A stretch of 9,695 nucleotides of DNA. Source: CAZUCD01 sp964618855 (GTDB lineage Bacteria > Sumerlaeota > Sumerlaeia > SLMS01 > JANRJK01). Of this stretch, positions 6,224-9,695 are shown in pieces. A model generated the notes under the pieces. The model did no database searches. It saw only the letters and a program-made list of their open reading frames with translations, and had not been told where the DNA came from. The DNA is taken from positions 1 to 9,695 of the forward strand of contig CAZUCD010000143.1 in NCBI GenBank assembly GCA_964618855.1, given 5' to 3'. Position 1 is the stretch's first letter, and each line of letters starts with the position of its first letter. Both the position numbers and the translations under genes were made by a program.

Positions 6224-6492
6224 TTCGGGCTCCGGCGGCGGCTTGGCGCGCGGGGGCTGTCCGCGCGCACTGTTCGGGCAGCTTGGCCGCACGCGGAGCC
6301 GCGCCGCAAGCGCGGGATTCGCCCGGCCGTCCCCGGGATGGCGGCGCGCGAACGATTTTGAGCACAACGCGCCGCGCGGCAGAACGCCACCCGCCCAGTC
6401 TGTTCCTTTTTTCACGAGACCTTGTGTTGACGCGGCCCGCCTCCTGCTCACCCTGAGTCTGGACACGCCATGGACCGGATCGCGCCAAGCCG
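6224..6492. other. Divergent spacer without recognisable signals
   Basis: This 269-base region separates the PilZ gene (minus) from the polyprenyl synthase gene (plus) and must hold promoters for both. I see TTGACG at 6427-6432 without a matching -10, and a run of six T at 6407-6412 without an adjacent stem. No small gene or structured RNA is evident. Confidence 0.5.
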
Positions 6493-7491
6493 ATGACCCA
6501 CATCGCACCGCCGCCACCCCGAAGCGAGGCAGACCCCGTGCGGGACTACCTCGCGGGGGACCTCGCGCGCGTGCGCTCCTTCATGGAGGGGGTCTACTCC
6601 CCGCAGGGGGACCTCATGGGTGAGGTCGCGCGCTACGTCCACGATTCGCGGGGCAAGATGCTCCGCCCCGCGATGGTGTGCCTCTTCGCCCGCGCCCACG
6701 GGATCGACCCCGCCAGCGACCGACACACACGCCTCGCCGCGGCGATGGAAATCTTCCACGTCGCCACTCTCCTGCACGACGACGTCATCGACCACTCCCC
6801 GACGCGCCGTGGGCGGCAAACCGTGAATGCGAAGTGGGGCAACGACGTCGCGATCCTCTTCGCCGACTATCTTTACGCGAGCTGCTTCGACCTGGCGCTC
6901 GGCTCCCTCGACCCCGAGGTCATGCGCATCCTCACCCGCACCACCCAGCGCATGACGGAGGGCGAGATGTTCCAGATCGAGAAGCGCGGCAAGTGGCTCA
7001 CCGTGGACGACTACCTGCGCATCATCTCGCAGAAGACCGGGCACCTCTACGCCGCGTGCACGGGGCTCGGGTCGCTGATCGGCGGCGCCTCACGGGAGCG
7101 CGTCCTGCGCATGACCGACTTCGGCCTCTCGTACGGCATCGCGTTCCAGATCACGGACGACACGCTCGACTTCGAGGCGACCGGCGACGCATGGGGGAAG
7201 CCCGTCGGCGGGGACATCGCGGAGGGCAAGCAGACCCTCCCCCTGCTGCACGCGCTCCAGTCCGCGAGCGAGGAGGACCGCCGCATCCTGGAGCACACGC
7301 TCTCCAACGGCCGCGACTTCGACGTGATCCTGCACCAGGTGCGCAAGTACTCCGGGATCGAGGTGGCGCTCGCGCGCGCCGCCGAGCACATCCGCGACGC
7401 ACTCGCCATCCTCGACGACCTCGATCCCGCCAACGAGGCCGTCCGCCACATCCGCAACCTGACCGAGGGCGTGCTCGCCCGCAGGGCCTAG
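6493..7491 (+). CDS. All-trans long-chain polyprenyl diphosphate synthase
   Basis: 332 residues from ATG 6493; the Shine-Dalgarno is weak, and GTG 6538 is an alternative. The enzyme condenses isopentenyl diphosphate onto allylic diphosphates in the cytoplasm, normally to make the quinone side chain. The first aspartate-rich motif is LLHDDVID (D96, D97, D100), followed by SPTRRGRQ. The second is QITDDTLDF (D222, D223, D226), followed by GKPVGGDIAEGKQTLP (235-250). GKMLRPA (54-60) supplies substrate-binding Lys and Arg. The residue five before the first motif is Ala91, not aromatic. In this family that allows long products, so octaprenyl- or heptaprenyl-type synthesis is more likely than farnesyl or geranylgeranyl; exact length cannot be read from sequence. 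Only five bases separate it from nadC, suggesting an operon. Confidence 0.93.
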   Translation: MTHIAPPPPRSEADPVRDYLAGDLARVRSFMEGVYSPQGDLMGEVARYVHDSRGKMLRPAMVCLFARAHGIDPASDRHTRLAAAMEIFHVATLLHDDVIDHSPTRRGRQTVNAKWGNDVAILFADYLYASCFDLALGSLDPEVMRILTRTTQRMTEGEMFQIEKRGKWLTVDDYLRIISQKTGHLYAACTGLGSLIGGASRERVLRMTDFGLSYGIAFQITDDTLDFEATGDAWGKPVGGDIAEGKQTLPLLHALQSASEEDRRILEHTLSNGRDFDVILHQVRKYSGIEVALARAAEHIRDALAILDDLDPANEAVRHIRNLTEGVLARRA

Positions 7492-7496
7492 CAGCC

Positions 7497-8366
7497 GTGG
7501 CCTCCCAGCGGTTCGCCTTTCCCGACACGGCCACCCTGCGGCGCGGGATCGCGTCAGCCCTGCGGGAGGACCTGGGCGACGCCGGCGACGTCACGAGCAA
7601 CGCCATCTTCCCGGCGAAGATGCGGATGACCGCGGACATCGTCGCGCGGGAGGAGGGGTGCCTGTGCGGCGGGCCCGTCGCCGCGCTCGTCTTCAACCAG
7701 CTCGACCCGACCATCTCCGTCGAGACGACGGCGCCCGACGGCAGCCGCCTGCGCCCGGGCGACGTCGTGATGACGGTGGCCGGGCCCGCGCGCGCCGTCC
7801 TCGCCGCGGAACGCACCGTCCTCAACTTCATCCAGCGCCTCTCCGGCATCGCCACCCTGACCGCCCGCTTCGTCGCGGCGGGGGGCGGGAAGGTCCAGGT
7901 CTGCGACACGCGCAAGACCAACCCTGCATGGCGGGAGCTGGACAAGTACGCCGTGCGCTGCGGCGGCGGCGCCAACCACCGCTTCGGCCTCTTCGACATG
8001 GTCATGATCAAGGACACGCACGCCGACGCCTGTGGCGGCCTGGCGCTCGCCCTGGAGCGCGTCCGCCCCCTCAGGCCGGCCATTCCCGTCGCCGCCGAGG
8101 CCCGCGACCTCGATGAGGTCCGCACCGCACTCGCGGAGGACGTGGACCTCATCATGCTGGACAACATGAACGACGAGATGATCCGCCAGGCGGTCGACCT
8201 CGTGGCCGGGCGCATCCCCGTGGAGGTCACCGGCGGCATCACGCTGGAGCGCATGCCCGTGCTGGCGGCGCTCGGCGTCCCGCGCGTGTCGGTCGGCGCG
8301 CTCACGCACTCGGCCCGCGCGCTCGACTTCTCCATGAAGAGCCGCCGCAAGCTCAACGCGCGGTAG
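7497..8366 (+). CDS. nadC: Nicotinate-nucleotide pyrophosphorylase (quinolinate phosphoribosyltransferase, decarboxylating)
   Basis: 289 residues, the usual NadC length, starting at GTG 7497 five bases after the preceding stop. The frame is open further upstream but there overlaps the polyprenyl synthase gene. The enzyme makes nicotinate mononucleotide from quinolinate and PRPP, the last step before the shared NAD pathway. EDLGDAGDVTSNAI (24-37), ERTVLNFIQRLSGIAT (105-120), DTRKTNPAWRELDKYAVR (137-154), GGGANHRFGL (156-165), MIKDTH (170-175), DNM (222-224), EVTGGI (243-248) and SVGALTHSARALDFS (265-279) are all in order. Two motifs deviate from the commonest form: KTNPAW for KTTPG, and KDTH for KDNH. 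Catalytic Arg and Lys residues are kept, so it should be active. Confidence 0.95.
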   Translation: MASQRFAFPDTATLRRGIASALREDLGDAGDVTSNAIFPAKMRMTADIVAREEGCLCGGPVAALVFNQLDPTISVETTAPDGSRLRPGDVVMTVAGPARAVLAAERTVLNFIQRLSGIATLTARFVAAGGGKVQVCDTRKTNPAWRELDKYAVRCGGGANHRFGLFDMVMIKDTHADACGGLALALERVRPLRPAIPVAAEARDLDEVRTALAEDVDLIMLDNMNDEMIRQAVDLVAGRIPVEVTGGITLERMPVLAALGVPRVSVGALTHSARALDFSMKSRRKLNAR

Positions 8367-8469
8367 CGGGCCCCGCGCGCTCCCTCCGATTGACCCCTGC
8401 GCGCGCCGCTGCGTCTTTCCCCCCCGGCGGCGCACGCGCCCCAATCCAGCAACAGGACGGCACCGCACC

Positions 8470-9695
<1,226 letters not shown>

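Noticed and set aside
6407..6432. T-run (6407-6412) as a terminator tail and TTGACG (6427-6432) as a -35
   Set aside because: No stem directly precedes the T-run, no gene ends upstream on the plus strand, and no -10 fits the TTGACG.
6224..6517. Upstream extension of the PilZ protein to 233 residues
   Set aside because: The added residues show no conserved pattern. ATG 6223 has a Shine-Dalgarno and starts directly before the R-x3-R motif.
6678..7496. Upstream extension of nadC in the same frame
   Set aside because: It lies within the polyprenyl synthase gene, is Arg-rich with no family features, and the NadC length is right from GTG 7497.

Overview
This is a GC-rich bacterial window (roughly two-thirds G+C by eye) holding ten protein-coding genes: eight complete and two cut by the window edges. 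There are no RNA genes, insertion sequences, CRISPR arrays or tRNAs that I can see. Signal peptides, a type IV pilin-like prepilin, a FecR-type membrane protein and a PilZ protein point to a diderm bacterium. The prepilin signature (A|FTLIE, then VPNFLEAQ), together with a one-subunit ECF sigma/FecR pair, recalls Planctomycetes, Lentisphaerae, Sumerlaeota and related lineages. This placement is an impression from protein style, not a proven taxonomy.

Layout. (1) 1-550, minus: N-terminal part of a secreted M28-family, glutaminyl-cyclase-like enzyme; its C-terminus lies off the left edge. (2) 551-857: divergent intergenic spacer with strong GC hairpins and a short heptanucleotide repeat. (3) 858-1769, plus: secreted protein of unknown function with a proline-rich tail, followed by a bidirectional terminator at 1800-1831. 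(4) 1858-3351, minus: secreted protein combining a blue-copper (cupredoxin) domain with a jelly-roll-like C-terminal half. (5) 3352-3562: divergent control region with an unusual mirror-image arrangement. TGTAAC-N18-CATGGACA occurs once on each strand about a single dyad axis, facing gene 4 one way and the sigma-factor gene the other. (6) 3563-5786, plus: three-gene operon of ECF sigma factor, FecR-domain membrane protein and pseudopilin, each junction a 4-base ATGA overlap. (7) 5816-6223, minus: single-domain PilZ protein. (8) 6493-8366, plus: long-chain polyprenyl diphosphate synthase and nadC, 5 bases apart. (9) 8470-right edge, plus: argG, missing only its last residues.

How the genes may work together. 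Housekeeping metabolism fills the right third: isoprenoid chain, NAD and arginine synthesis. The middle is the accessory part. A sigma factor and its probable membrane regulator are co-translated with a pseudopilin and share a symmetric promoter region with a secreted copper-site protein. The simplest reading is an envelope-sensing regulon in which the sigma factor activates both its own operon and the divergent cupredoxin gene. That is inference from sequence symmetry and gene order, with no experimental support here.
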